From NCBI GenBank assembly GCA_963779225.1, contig CAVZWW010000003.1:682001-746000 (forward strand): DNA of 64,000 nt. The letters are read 5' to 3'. The translations under genes and the position numbers were made by a program. Below, piece by piece: positions 1-10,100 of the stretch. The notes under the pieces are model-generated. The model searched no databases and was not told the origin of the DNA. It saw nothing but the letters and a program-made list of their open reading frames with translations. This DNA is from CAVPCZ01 sp963779225. Lineage in GTDB: Bacteria; Bacteroidota; Ignavibacteria; UBA10030; UBA6906. The number at the start of each line of letters is the position of its first letter. Position 1 is the stretch's first letter.

Positions 1-1251
1 AAGGTTGTCCATTCCCTCGATCTGCGAGCTGCCGCCGGTGATTTTGCCGCGCACGACGGGTGCGGAGAAGACTGCATCGTCCAGCACAATCGCGATGCGT
101 TTATTGATATTGGCGCCCGTGATTCGCGCCCAGTCACGCGCGCCGTCGCTGTTCATCTCCATGGTCACGATCGGCTGGTTGAAGCTCGGATCAAGTGTGG
201 CCCGGGCGTTCACGATCACGCCGCCGGTGAGCTCGGGCGTGGCTTTGACAGCAAAGAGGGTGTAGAATTTCTTCCCGTCTTCCAGGATACGCGGCTTGGC
301 GCTCCAGACAAACTGCATATCATCGGGGATGGCGCGGATGACATCAGTGCGTTCGAGCCAGCGGCGGACTTTTTCGCGGTTCTCCTCCGCGACCATGGCC
401 TCGCCAGGATACTGCGGATTCACGAGGGCCACCGTAAAGAACGGGTGTTTCTTTGCGAATTCTTCCGGACTCATTTCACCATCGGGAGTGGCGATTTTCG
501 TGGAATCGCCGGGTGCTGCCGTTGCCGCCGCACTGCTGTCACTGGAGTCGGCCGCTGTGGTTGCCGCGAGTACGCCATCAACCGATTGCATGACCCGGTA
601 GGCGATTTCGGGATCTTTCAGCAGTTTGAATTCGAGGAGGGCCGTGCCCTGGAGCAGCTGGCGCACTTCGGCTTCCTTGCTGACGCCCGGGAGTTCGACG
701 TTGATGCGGCTGCCGCCCAGCTTCTGAATGGAAGGTTCCGACACACCGTACTGGTCCACGCGGTTACCGACGATCTCGATGGCGCGATCAATGGCCTTTT
801 TTGCTTCGTCTTCCAGCATTGCCGCGACTTTGTCATTGTCATCGCGCAGGCTGCCGAAATAGCGGCTCATGCGGATTTGCTCCTGTTCGAACTTGCGCCG
901 GATGATGATCACGGGCGATTCCTCGGACCGCTTGGTCTCCTCGCGCACATCGTTCATGATCCGGGTGAAGACTTCATCCTTGTTCTTGCCCAGATCTTCG
1001 ATCAGTCTCAGGATGTTGACCTCGAGCACGACTCGCATGCCGCCTTGAAGATCCAGACCGAGCTTGATACGTTTGGCGCGGTTCTCACGGATGTCCTGTT
1101 CGTTCTTTTCCACGAACTGCAGACTGTCCGCTCCCTGCAGCGTTTTCATCTCGGAATGCAGCGCATAGTCCTTGTAGGTGGGATACAAAAAGTAGAGAGC
1201 CAGCAGGACAGCCGCGGCAATGACCACAATTTTTGTTCTGTACTTTCGCAC
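1..1251 (-). CDS. secD: protein translocase subunit SecD (3' end outside window)
   Basis: SecD is the inner-membrane Sec subunit that, with SecF, uses the proton-motive force to complete protein export. The visible 417 codons begin at a GTG preceded by GGAGG at 6 nt spacing. They show one N-terminal membrane segment (about residues 7-25), the conserved LGLDLQGGMR block just after it, and a large periplasmic domain with the VGNRVDQYGVSEPSIQ segment. The frame runs off the left edge inside GGSSQIEGMDNL, before the multi-spanning C-terminal part. A stretch rich in Ala, Ser and Asp near residues 235-255 is a lineage-type insertion in the periplasmic domain. secF is probably the next gene outside the window, which is inference. 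It has its own promoter (1300-1329) and is divergent from the foldase gene. Confidence 0.96.
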   Translation of the reverse strand, partial: MRKYRTKIVVIAAAVLLALYFLYPTYKDYALHSEMKTLQGADSLQFVEKNEQDIRENRAKRIKLGLDLQGGMRVVLEVNILRLIEDLGKNKDEVFTRIMNDVREETKRSEESPVIIIRRKFEQEQIRMSRYFGSLRDDNDKVAAMLEDEAKKAIDRAIEIVGNRVDQYGVSEPSIQKLGGSRINVELPGVSKEAEVRQLLQGTALLEFKLLKDPEIAYRVMQSVDGVLAATTAADSSDSSAAATAAPGDSTKIATPDGEMSPEEFAKKHPFFTVALVNPQYPGEAMVAEENREKVRRWLERTDVIRAIPDDMQFVWSAKPRILEDGKKFYTLFAVKATPELTGGVIVNARATLDPSFNQPIVTMEMNSDGARDWARITGANINKRIAIVLDDAVFSAPVVRGKITGGSSQIEGMDNL

Positions 1252-1299
1252 TGCATACCTCCGGGATCAAGCATTCGAGGACTCGTAGAGAAGCTCATA

Positions 1300-1329
1300 A
1301 ATATACCTTAACATCCCTGAAAAGTCAAC
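1300..1329 (-). promoter_or_regulatory. predicted secD promoter
   Basis: On the minus strand TTGACT (1329-1324) and TATATT (1305-1300) are separated by 18 bp and point at secD, about 50 nt upstream of its GTG. It is a good sigma-70-like match, seen in sequence only. Confidence 0.6.
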
Positions 1330-1337
1330 ACGAACCT

Positions 1338-1366
1338 TGCTTTTCGGGCACATATGGCGTATATTT
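1338..1366 (+). promoter_or_regulatory. predicted promoter of the foldase gene
   Basis: TTGCTT (1338-1343) and TATATT (1361-1366) are 17 bp apart, and a strong SD (AAGGAGG) follows about 30 bp downstream. It lies back to back with the secD promoter and so separates the two divergent export genes. Confidence 0.55.
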
Positions 1367-1414
1367 TAAGATATTATCACAAGGTCTTCCCGCGTAAGGA
1401 GGTTGGTTTACCAC

Positions 1415-3550
1415 ATGCCTATTATGACCCGCATGCGTGACAGCATGCCAATAATCCTGTTCGGACTTCTCATCGCCTTCGTCATTACCATCGTTTTTGA
1501 ATGGGGCATGGACTACCTTGGCATGCGTGGCGGTCCGGCGGATGTCATCGGGACGGTCGATGGAACCAAGATCCACTACAAAGACTTCACCGACATGGTG
1601 AAAAACGTCGCTGATAATCAGAAGTCCCAGAGCGGCGCGGAGCCGGACGAAGCGCAGATGACACAGATCCGGGAGCAGGTCTGGCAGAACATGGTTACGC
1701 AGCATCTCCTGGAAAAGGAAGTGCAGCGTCTGGGCATCAGGGTGAGTGACCAGGAGCTTGTGGACTGGGTCCGCGGCGAAACGCCACCGGAAGACCTGCG
1801 CCGCAACTTCATCGATTCCACCGGCCAGTTCCGCCGTGATGTGTACGAGCAGTTCCTGGCCAGTCCCAATCAGTTTGTTCGCGACCCGACCGGAGCTGAT
1901 AAGGAATTCGGAACGAAGTGGCTCAAGCAATATGAACAGGGACTGCGTCAGCGGCGCCTGCAGGAAAAACTGCAGAGTGTGATTCTCGCATCCGTGCGCG
2001 TCAACGAAGGGGAGGTGCGCGGACGTTTTGATGAGCAAAACACCAGATACAGCGCCCTGTATGCCTTGTTCGATGCCATGCTGCTCGTGCCGGACAGCGC
2101 TGTGACGGTCTCCGATGCGGATGTGAAGCAGTACGTCGATGAGAATCCGGACCAGTACAGGGTGGAAGCGACACGGAAGCTGAAATACGTACTCTTCCTT
2201 GAGCGGCCCTCGGCCTCCGACAGTACAGGGCGAAAAAAGGACATTGAGGATGCCGCGGCGAAAGCACGGAGCGGTGTGGATTTTCTGCAGCTGGTTTACA
2301 CCTATGCCGACAAACCCGACAGCGGCGCATTTTTCCGCCACGGGGAATTGAGCCCCTCTCTTGAAGCGGCGGTCTTCGCCGCGGCGCCCGGCGGGCTGGT
2401 CGGTCCGCTAGAAGATGCAGACGGGTACCATCTGCTGAAAGTTCTGGAGCAGAGGCCGGGAAAAGAAGAGTTCCTCCACGCGGGCCATATCCTCCTGCCG
2501 CTGGAGCCGGGTAAGGACACGACTGCGACGAAGGTGCTTGCAAGAAACATTATGCAGCAGCTGCAGGCAGGAAAGGATTTTGCGGAGCTGGCCGGGCGGT
2601 ATTCGAAGGATATGGGATCCGCCCAGCGGGGTGGCGACCTGGGGTGGTTCGGCAAAGGACGCATGGTGCCTGAGTTCGAAAAAGCTGCATTTGCCGCAAA
2701 ACCCGGTCAGCTTGTCGGCCCGGTCCGCACACCGTACGGCCTGCACATTATCAAGGTGTACGCGCGGGACAGCCGCGAACTGAAACTCGCCCACATCTCG
2801 ATGAAGATCACGCCGAGCAATCAGACCAAGAATGAGCTCTTTGAACGCTCCCGCGACTTTGCGTTCAATGCCAAGGAGTCGGAATTCACCCGTGAAGCCC
2901 AGCAATCCGGCTTTGAAGTGAAGGAAACAGACGTTCAGGAGAAGACCGGAGTCATTCCCGGGATCGGCATGCACCAGGGAATCATCCGGTGGGCGTTTGC
3001 GAACAAGGTGGGATCGATCAGCGAGCCCTTTTCGATCCCGGGCGGTTCTGCAGTGTTTTCGCTTGCCGAAGTCAGGGATGCGGGCGTGAGGCCATTCGAA
3101 GAAGTGAAAGATCAGGCTCGCCCCATGGCTCTCCGGAACAAGAAAATTGAACGCGCCAAAGCGATGGCGGACGAAGCGCGGGCAAAATTGAGCGCGACGG
3201 ACAGCCTGACCAGGATCTCGTCCTACTTTCCCTCGGTGAAGGCGCAAGAAATCCCGAACTTCACCTTTGCGGGTGCGATTCCCGGTGTCGGACGCGATCC
3301 ATTCTTTTTCGGGGCGGTATCCGGCCTGAAGCCGGGGCAGATTTCACCCGCCGTACAGAATCAACGGGGAGCATTTATCGTGCAGCTCCTCTCGGTCTCC
3401 GCATTTGATACAACAGCCTACAATTCCCAGCGCGAATCGCTCAGGACCCGCCTGCTCCAGGAGAAACGAAACCGGTTCCTCTCCGATTGGTTGACCGCGC
3501 TGAAAGAGAAAGCCGACATCGAAGACCACCGGGATATGTTCTTCCGGTGA
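1415..3550 (+). CDS. PpiD/SurA-type peptidyl-prolyl isomerase, membrane anchored
   Basis: Periplasmic foldase for exported and outer-membrane proteins. One N-terminal membrane anchor (about residues 12-30) is followed by a SurA-N-like helical region and parvulin (PpiC) repeats. A degenerate repeat covers about residues 250-345, a clear one about 353-448 (AGHILL, GGDLGWFGKGRM, GPVRTPYGLHIIKV), and a weak third lies near 610-660. At about 712 residues it is longer than E. coli PpiD (623). The ATG at 1415 follows AAGGAGG by 12 nt; an in-frame TTG at 1403 sits closer to the SD but would only add four residues. The gene is divergent from secD, which fits a shared role in export. PpiD is a better fit than SurA because of the anchor. 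Confidence 0.9.
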   Translation: MPIMTRMRDSMPIILFGLLIAFVITIVFEWGMDYLGMRGGPADVIGTVDGTKIHYKDFTDMVKNVADNQKSQSGAEPDEAQMTQIREQVWQNMVTQHLLEKEVQRLGIRVSDQELVDWVRGETPPEDLRRNFIDSTGQFRRDVYEQFLASPNQFVRDPTGADKEFGTKWLKQYEQGLRQRRLQEKLQSVILASVRVNEGEVRGRFDEQNTRYSALYALFDAMLLVPDSAVTVSDADVKQYVDENPDQYRVEATRKLKYVLFLERPSASDSTGRKKDIEDAAAKARSGVDFLQLVYTYADKPDSGAFFRHGELSPSLEAAVFAAAPGGLVGPLEDADGYHLLKVLEQRPGKEEFLHAGHILLPLEPGKDTTATKVLARNIMQQLQAGKDFAELAGRYSKDMGSAQRGGDLGWFGKGRMVPEFEKAAFAAKPGQLVGPVRTPYGLHIIKVYARDSRELKLAHISMKITPSNQTKNELFERSRDFAFNAKESEFTREAQQSGFEVKETDVQEKTGVIPGIGMHQGIIRWAFANKVGSISEPFSIPGGSAVFSLAEVRDAGVRPFEEVKDQARPMALRNKKIERAKAMADEARAKLSATDSLTRISSYFPSVKAQEIPNFTFAGAIPGVGRDPFFFGAVSGLKPGQISPAVQNQRGAFIVQLLSVSAFDTTAYNSQRESLRTRLLQEKRNRFLSDWLTALKEKADIEDHRDMFFR

Positions 3551-3572
3551 CCCTGAACAACAGGGAGGTGGG

Positions 3573-4289
3573 GTGAAACGTCGTGCGGTTGTTGTGGTGC
3601 TCGTTCTGTGTACGCTCCTGTGTGTCGCCGGGGAAACCGGCCGTGCACAGGAGCGCATGTTTTCCGTCCTCCTCAAAGGTAACCTGACGACCACAGGCCG
3701 GCTCTTTCCCAACCCCGGGGCAACAGATCCCCTGGCCCGGGTCCAGTCGTACGGGTTCGTGGACTTTTTCGGCTACGGGTTCGAGGTGCAGTACCACATC
3801 GCGGGGACGAACCTGTCGGTGGGGTTGTCTACGGATGTGATCCGCAGTACTCAGTCGCGCACCATCATTGTCAGTGCACAGCGTGTCGTTCCGGCGGAGG
3901 ACGGATTCCGGATTTTTCCCGTTGAGCTCACGGGGTACTTCCGCATACCGATTACCGAGGGCAGCTTTGGGGTCTATATGGGCGGGGGGGCGGGCGTGTA
4001 TTTCGGCGAGCGGCAGTATTCGCTTGCGGGTCTCGATGCGTCGGTCGTTTCCCGTTCCGCGGGGTACGGCATCCACGTGCTGGGTGGCGTTCAGTACCGT
4101 TTCACGGATCATTTTTCGCTTTCCACCGAATTGAAATTCCGGGATGCGCATTTCGAATCGACCAACACCTTCACCCAGCTCCAGGTGCGCTACGGCAGCA
4201 CCATTGTCAATCTTCCCCAGAATCCTTTTCTCTCGAGTATCCACACAGACGGCATGGTGGTCCAGCTTGGCGCAGCATTCAGCCTGTGA
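3573..4289 (+). CDS. outer-membrane beta-barrel family protein
   Basis: A secreted protein of 238 residues starting at GTG, with GGGAGG just upstream. It has a classic signal peptide (KRRAVVVVLVLCTLLCVAG, likely cleavage after the GRA of GRAQE). The rest alternates aromatic and polar residues in short strands (FVDFFGYGFEVQYHIAG, GSFGVYMGGGAGVYF, YGIHVLGGVQYRFTDHFSLS) and ends in AAFSL, a hydrophobic terminus as in OmpW/OmpX-like small barrels. It lies 22 nt after the foldase gene in the same direction, so it may be a co-transcribed client. No enzymatic motif is visible, and the specific function is unknown. Confidence 0.7.
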   Translation: MKRRAVVVVLVLCTLLCVAGETGRAQERMFSVLLKGNLTTTGRLFPNPGATDPLARVQSYGFVDFFGYGFEVQYHIAGTNLSVGLSTDVIRSTQSRTIIVSAQRVVPAEDGFRIFPVELTGYFRIPITEGSFGVYMGGGAGVYFGERQYSLAGLDASVVSRSAGYGIHVLGGVQYRFTDHFSLSTELKFRDAHFESTNTFTQLQVRYGSTIVNLPQNPFLSSIHTDGMVVQLGAAFSL

Positions 4290-4374
4290 GTCACAGGATG
4301 ACGGGGCAGGAGCTCCGGCGGCGCTCCCGGCGGATCTCTCTTGCCGGTTTGATCCGGTCATCCACGATGTTCAC

Positions 4375-5004
4375 GTGGGCGACCACAAATTCCGCATTCT
4401 CACCGTCCGCAATCCCGATGCATTGCTCGAGTCGATCACTCCCGAAGCCTTCGCCGTCGACGAGCGCTTACCCTACTGGGCCGAACTCTGGACATCTTCC
4501 TTCGCCCTGGCCCGTGTGTGTCTTGAAGAGGATCCGCTGGCCGGGCGTACGGTGCTCGAGCTTGGCTGCGGCGTGGGATTGGCCGGCATTGCGGCTGCCC
4601 GTGCAGGAGCAACCGTGACGCTCACCGACTATGAGGAAGACGCGTTGACATTCGCCAGATGGAACGCCGATACCAACCTTTCCTCCGGGCAACGCTCGCG
4701 GGTGGCGCTGCGACACTGCGACTGGCGTACTCCGGGCTCTCCGGGTGTCTTCGATGTTCTTCTCGGAGCCGATATTGTCTACGAGCGCATGTCGTTTGCC
4801 CCCATACTCCACCTGTTCCGGCAGACTCTTGCTCCCGGGGGATACGCACTGCTCGCTGAGCCGGACCGGGCGCCGGGACGCGACTTCTTTGCATTTGCGG
4901 TACAGGAGGGCTTTCTGGTCGACACGCGGAGCATGGCGGTGGAGCGCCGGCAGCGGACGACTTCTGTGACCATCGCGCGTATCCGGCGCGGGGCGCTGCT
5001 ATGA
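4375..5004 (+). CDS. class I SAM-dependent methyltransferase (lysine methyltransferase-like)
   Basis: The Rossmann SAM-binding motif I (LELGCGVGLAGIAAA) is followed by LTDYEEDAL (motif II) and a GADIVYE motif. The DERLPYWAELW block before motif I is typical of the METTL/ETFB-lysine methyltransferase group (PF10294 type), so a protein Lys or small amine is a plausible substrate. The start is uncertain. GTG at 4375 is the first conventional start near the domain, yet homologous-looking residues (RFDPVIHDVH) continue in frame upstream, where no ATG, GTG or TTG is found until the ATG at 4144, inside the barrel gene. The 3' end overlaps aroK by ATGA, so the two are translationally coupled. Confidence 0.75.
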   Translation: MGDHKFRILTVRNPDALLESITPEAFAVDERLPYWAELWTSSFALARVCLEEDPLAGRTVLELGCGVGLAGIAAARAGATVTLTDYEEDALTFARWNADTNLSSGQRSRVALRHCDWRTPGSPGVFDVLLGADIVYERMSFAPILHLFRQTLAPGGYALLAEPDRAPGRDFFAFAVQEGFLVDTRSMAVERRQRTTSVTIARIRRGALL

Positions 5005-5573
5005 GCAACTCCGCCCCCAGCCGCTCATCGCGGATCTACCTTACGGGATTCATGGCCAGCGGTAAGAGCACCGTTGGCCCGATTCTGGCGAATTCACTCG
5101 GCTATGAATTTGTTGATGTCGATACCGTGATCGAAATTTCGCAGCAAAAGACCGTGAGGGAAATATTCAGGGAACACGGCGAGCAGTACTTCCGCGGTCT
5201 GGAACGGGAAGCGATCGCGGCGCTGACGATGCGGAACAACCTGGTGGTTGCGCTCGGCGGGGGGACGCTGACCGATCCGGTGAACCTGCGCGTGGTGACA
5301 ACCACCGGAATCCTTGTGTATCTCAAGGTTCCTCCGGAGGAAATTCTGAAGCGTGTTCAACACCGCACCGACCGTCCGTTGTTGACCGGGCCGGGAGGGG
5401 AGCGGTTAACCCCGGCTGAGCTGCGGAAACGTGTCCTCGCATTGTACGAGGTCCGGGAACCCTTGTACAGCAACGCGGACATTGTCGTGACGGCGGATGA
5501 AAAACGGCTGGGTCTGACGGTGGACAGGGTGGTGAAGCACATTGAGCGGTTTCTCCGGACACCGACGGGATGA
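5001..5573 (+). CDS. aroK: shikimate kinase
   Basis: Phosphorylates the 3-OH of shikimate with ATP in the chorismate pathway (cytosol). The 190-residue protein has Walker A GFMASGKST, the shikimate-binding DVD pair (FVDVDTVIE), the REIFREHGEQYFRGLEREA substrate segment with the conserved Arg, the glycine loop ALGGGT, and the lid segment HRTDRPLL. Length is normal for the family. The ATG overlaps the stop of the methyltransferase gene. A promoter begins 17 bp after its stop, so rfaE1 is probably transcribed independently. Confidence 0.96.
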   Translation: MSNSAPSRSSRIYLTGFMASGKSTVGPILANSLGYEFVDVDTVIEISQQKTVREIFREHGEQYFRGLEREAIAALTMRNNLVVALGGGTLTDPVNLRVVTTTGILVYLKVPPEEILKRVQHRTDRPLLTGPGGERLTPAELRKRVLALYEVREPLYSNADIVVTADEKRLGLTVDRVVKHIERFLRTPTG

Positions 5574-5589
5574 GCGATCTTCCCGTTCC

Positions 5590-5618
5590 TTGCGTCTGGC
5601 AGCGGTGATTTCTATATT
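5590..5618 (+). promoter_or_regulatory. predicted rfaE1 promoter
   Basis: TTGCGT (5590-5595), 17 bp, TATATT (5613-5618). The rfaE1 ATG lies only 16 nt after the -10 box, so the leader would be about 10 nt. No SD precedes that ATG. Confidence 0.6.
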
Positions 5619-5634
5619 TATTCTCTGAGCAAAA

Positions 5635-6645
5635 ATGATCACATTCACCCGAAAACGGTTGAACACCATCTTTGACGGCTTTGCCGGGAAGCGGATTGCC
5701 GTTCTTGGCGATCTGATGGTGGACAGATACTACTGGGGGACCGTGCGCAGGGTTTCACCCGAAGCACCCGTCCCGGTTGTCGAGGTGGAATCTGAATCCG
5801 TCCGTCTCGGCGGTGCTGCCAATGTGGCAAACAACATCCAGTCCCTCGGTGGCATCCCCGTGCTGGTGGGAATGATCGGTGACGATCATCCGGGGACGGT
5901 GTTTATGGAGCTGGCCCGGGAGCTGGGTCTGGAGACAGACGGAATCGTACGCGATCCTTCGCGTCCCACAACAATCAAAACCCGGGTCATTGCCCAGGGA
6001 CAGCACGTCGTGCGCATCGACAATGAATCCAAACTTCCCTGCAGGGAGGATCTCCGGCGCCGCATCGTGGGTACCATCAGTGACCATATCGGAGCGTTGG
6101 ACGGCATTATCATCGAGGATTACAACAAGGGTGTTGTCACGAAAGAGGTGATCACCGCGGTCATTGAGGTCTCCCGGCGCCACAACACGATTATCACGGT
6201 CGACCCGAAGTTTGACCATTTTCTGGACTATAAAGGGGTCACCGTGTTTAAGCCCAATCGCCGTGAGGCGGAAGAGGTTCTGGGCGGCCGGCTGAGGAGC
6301 ATGGACGATGTTGAACGGGCGGGGAAAAAGCTGGTGGAGCTTCTTGAAGCGAAGAGCGTCTTGCTGACTCGGAGCGAGGAGGGGATGTCGTTATTTGAGG
6401 AGGATGGGACGATCACCCATATTCCCACAATGGCGGACAATGTGCAGGATGTCTCCGGCGCCGGTGACACGGTGATTTCCACCCTGACCGTTGCTCTGGC
6501 AAGCGGGGCGACGTTGCGCGAGGCCTGTGTGCTTGCCAACTGCGCCAGCGGTATTGTCGTCGGGGCCGTGGGTATTGTCCCCATTCACAAAGAGACGCTT
6601 CATGATGCGGCGGACCGTCTCTTTATAAAAGGAGGTCGATCCTGA
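5635..6645 (+). CDS. rfaE1: D-glycero-beta-D-manno-heptose-7-phosphate kinase
   Basis: PfkB/ribokinase-fold kinase making heptose 1,7-bisphosphate in ADP-heptose synthesis for LPS. Diagnostic segments include AVLGDLMVDRYYWGTVRRVSPEAP, GGAANVANNI near the N-terminus, IIEDYNKG, DPKFDHF, FKPNRREAEEV, and the C-terminal anion-hole/catalytic motif VSGAGDTVISTL. E. coli HldE fuses this domain to an adenylyltransferase; here they are two genes, as in many non-enteric diderms. It overlaps rfaE2 by one base (TGATG). Length 336 is standard for the kinase alone. Confidence 0.95.
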   Translation: MITFTRKRLNTIFDGFAGKRIAVLGDLMVDRYYWGTVRRVSPEAPVPVVEVESESVRLGGAANVANNIQSLGGIPVLVGMIGDDHPGTVFMELARELGLETDGIVRDPSRPTTIKTRVIAQGQHVVRIDNESKLPCREDLRRRIVGTISDHIGALDGIIIEDYNKGVVTKEVITAVIEVSRRHNTIITVDPKFDHFLDYKGVTVFKPNRREAEEVLGGRLRSMDDVERAGKKLVELLEAKSVLLTRSEEGMSLFEEDGTITHIPTMADNVQDVSGAGDTVISTLTVALASGATLREACVLANCASGIVVGAVGIVPIHKETLHDAADRLFIKGGRS

Positions 6646-7148
6646 TGGGTAGTGTGGTGGCCATTGAAAAACTGGCGCGGCGGCGGCGTGCGCTGAAAAG
6701 GGCGGGGAAGACGGTGGTCTTCACCAACGGCACATTCGATATTCTCCATCGCGGGCATGTGGAGTATCTCCAGGCCGCACGGGCCCTGGGTGACGTGCTC
6801 GTTGTCGGTCTGAATACGGACGCCTCCATCCGGCGTATCAAAGGAAAACGCCGTCCGATCAACCTGAACCGTGACCGTGCCGCCGTTCTCGCCGCTCTCG
6901 GCTGTGTGGACTACGTCTGTCTTTTCGGCGAAGACACACCGCAGCGGCTGATCGCACACCTGGTGCCGGATGTGCTGGTCAAGGGGGCGGACTGGAAAAC
7001 CGGGGACATTGTGGGGAAAGACATCGTTGAGGCCCACGGCGGCACCGTACGCCGGATCCGTTTGACCGCCGGTCGTTCCACCACAAATGTGATCAAGCGT
7101 GTGTTGCTCAAGTATGGTCATGCGCGGGGGGCGGGGACTCCCCGATGA
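6645..7148 (+). CDS. rfaE2: D-glycero-beta-D-manno-heptose 1-phosphate adenylyltransferase
   Basis: Cytidylyltransferase-like nucleotidyltransferase that makes ADP-heptose. FTNGTFDILHRGHVEYL contains the HxGH signature, followed by VGLNTDASIRRIKG, RPINLNRDRAAVLAAL and LVKGADW. The 167 residues match the separate RfaE2 family. Translation is probably coupled to rfaE1 through TGATG; an internal AAAAGGAGG inside the end of rfaE1 serves as SD. The kinase-adenylyltransferase pair is strong evidence for heptose-containing LPS or a heptosylated glycan. tamB follows after 3 nt, so three envelope genes form one unit. Confidence 0.95.
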   Translation: MGSVVAIEKLARRRRALKRAGKTVVFTNGTFDILHRGHVEYLQAARALGDVLVVGLNTDASIRRIKGKRRPINLNRDRAAVLAALGCVDYVCLFGEDTPQRLIAHLVPDVLVKGADWKTGDIVGKDIVEAHGGTVRRIRLTAGRSTTNVIKRVLLKYGHARGAGTPR

Positions 7149-7151
7149 TCC

Positions 7152-10100
7152 ATGAGAGTCTTCAAGTCCATCCTGCGCGGTATCCTCTATCTGATGGGTG
7201 GATCACTCCTTGTCCTCCTGTTACTTGCCGCTTTCACCCAGACACAGTTCTTCCGCGACCGTCTCCGGACGTATGCCCTCGTGCAGATGGACTCCCTTCT
7301 GGCCGCGGATGTTTACCTCGGTGACATTTCCGGCAACCTTGTCACAGGGTTCTCCGTCAACGGCGTCAGCGTGAGTGTGAACGGCGACACGCTGCTCGCG
7401 GCCAAGGAGCTTGGCATCCGGTACAACCTCTTCGAAATTCCCGCGAAAACCATTTCCGTACACAGCCTCATGCTGGAAAACCCGGTGGTACGTCTCCTGC
7501 GGCGGCGTTCGGGCGTCTGGAATTTCGAAGAGATTGTCCGGCCGAAGCCGCCCGACTCGACGCACACAGCGCCGTTTGACTGGGCGGTACTGGTGAGTCG
7601 TCTGGAGTTGCGGAATGCCAGCATCAGGGTGGTGGATTCAACGCACGAGGGCACAGTCACTGCGTCGCCCGCCGGATGCATCGACTACAGCAATCTGTCC
7701 CTCTCCGGAGTGAACCTGGCGTTGTCCTTCCGTATGCAGAACGGAGGATACCGCGCCGGGATCACGCGCTGTGCCTTTGCCATCGATGGGACACCCTTAC
7801 GCCTGCGGCACCTTTCGGGGGATGTCCTCGTTGATACCACGGGTGCACTGGTGGACGATATACGGATGGTGACGGGGCGCTCACAGCTGACGCTGTCGAC
7901 TTCCCTGCGCGGCATGGATTTGCTGAGCGGGATACGGCTCGGCGCCCTCTCCGTGTGCTCCACCACCGTTGATCTGCGTATCGTCGAACTGGATTTTGCA
8001 GAACTGGGGTGCTGTCTCCCCGCCGTGGATTTCCTGAAAGGCACCATTCGCGGCTCGCTCGTTGTCGCCGGTCCATTCGGTGCGCTGCCCGTGCGCAAAC
8101 TGGATCTGGAGTTCGGACAGAGTCGTCTTCAACTGGACGGAACGGTTTCCAATCTGCACGACCCCGAACACCTGGCTCTGGATGTACGTCTCACCGACTG
8201 CCAGATTCTGCCGGGCGATCCGCTTGCACTTATGCCCTCGTTTGATCTTCCCGATTTCCGTTCCGTCGGTCCGGTTCGCTTGAACGGGACATATGCCGGA
8301 ACACCGCTGGATTTCCGGACACAACTCACAGCAGAAACAGAGGCCGGAACCATCCGCACCGGGGATGTTGAGCTCCGCATCGGAGGCCCCGAAATCCTGC
8401 GCTACCGCGGAGTGGTGGAGGTGCAGGCTCTCGACCTCGCACGGTTCGTAGATGACCAGGGGCTGGAGAGCCGTCTGCATGGCGCCATCACGGTGGACGG
8501 CAGCGGGGTGACGATGGAAGGGATGAACGCCACTTTCCGTGCCACACTGGACTCGTCGTTTTTCCGCGGGCTTCCGGTGACACGTGCCGAAGCTGTTGTC
8601 CATGCCCGGCCGCGCAGCATTCAGGGGTCACTGCAGCTCGGTGTGGCAAACACTTCCCTGCAGCTCACCGGTCAACTCGTCGGGCGGAGCGGGGCACGGC
8701 CGCAGTTCACGGTTGAAGGATCCATGGCGTCACTCAACCTTGCGGATCTGCTGCACGATGCCGCACATGAAAGCGATCTGAATATGACGCTCCGCGTCAG
8801 CGGCACGGGCACAACCCTGGCGACGCTGGGGGGGGAAATTCTGGCGACCCTCTCCGCGTCCAGTTACCGGGAACATACCATTGAAGATGGTGATTTGCAT
8901 GTTGTGCTGGACCAGAGCGATTCTCTGCACCGGAATCTGGATGTGACGTCGCCGGTCCTGGATGCCTCACTCCATGGAAAATTTGATTTTTCCTATCTGC
9001 GGCAGCTGGTGACCTTTGAGGTGCAGAATGCGCGGCTGGCAATCAGCGAACGGTATGCCGTTTTCGACAGTCTCTTCTTGACCACCTCCATCGACACGCT
9101 GGAGCTGCGTTCGTTGCGGAAAGCGCTCATGGCGTCGCCGCAGTCACTGGATTGCGAATATTCGGTGCAGGTGAAGGATCTCCAGCTCCTGTCTCTGGTT
9201 CTCGGGGAACGTCAGTTCAACGGTTCCGGAGTCCTGGCTGGAACGCTGGTGGGGAACTATGACCGCCTTTCGTCTTCCACGCGGCTGACCGTAAAGGAGT
9301 TTTTCTACGGAGACGTTGCCGCCGGCATGTTGATAGAAGACGGTGAGGCGGTGATCGAGGCGGAGGGGCTGACACCCGATCGGTCGTTTGCCACAACGGA
9401 TCTTCATTGCCAGGTGCGTGCGCGGAGGTTCGATATCAGCAGCACGCAACTGGACAGCATACAGGCGGATGTCCGGATTGAAGGCCAGCACGCGGTCTAT
9501 GCCGCGCGTGCCGCCCTCCATCCGGCTGCGCGGAGCATCATACAGGGAGAAGCACGGTTGCAAGGGGATAGTCTTCTCTGCACGGTGCACACCCTGAGTG
9601 CGGCATACGCTGATTTTGCCTGGCATGAGGAGGACAGCGCCCAGGTCATCATCAGCCGTGAGCGAATCGCCCTCTCGGGTCTCTCCCTCCGGCGCAACGA
9701 CGAACGCATTTACGCCGGAGGATCCCTGAACAAGGCCGGACAGTTGCAGGCAACTATGACCGGGACGGCGCTCCAGATGGACGGCCTGCAGTATCTCCTG
9801 GCTGAAGAAGAATTGTCCGCGGGGCAACGGGCCTTTGGCGGCACACTCGGTGTTGACGTTTCCGTCAGCGGCACGCTGGAGCGGCCGGAGATCCTTGCCT
9901 CAATCGACGTACAGGATATGGCGATTCGTGCTGTTCCCTTTGGCACCGTGCGCGGCACCGTGCAATACGTGGACCATGGGCTGATGCTTCATGTCAGCGG
10001 CGATACGCCGGGGGGGCCGGTTGTTGACGGGCCCGAGTTGACCATAGACGGAACAATTCCCCTGGGTCGCAGTGGGAACCGTTCTGATGCCGAACGCGAA

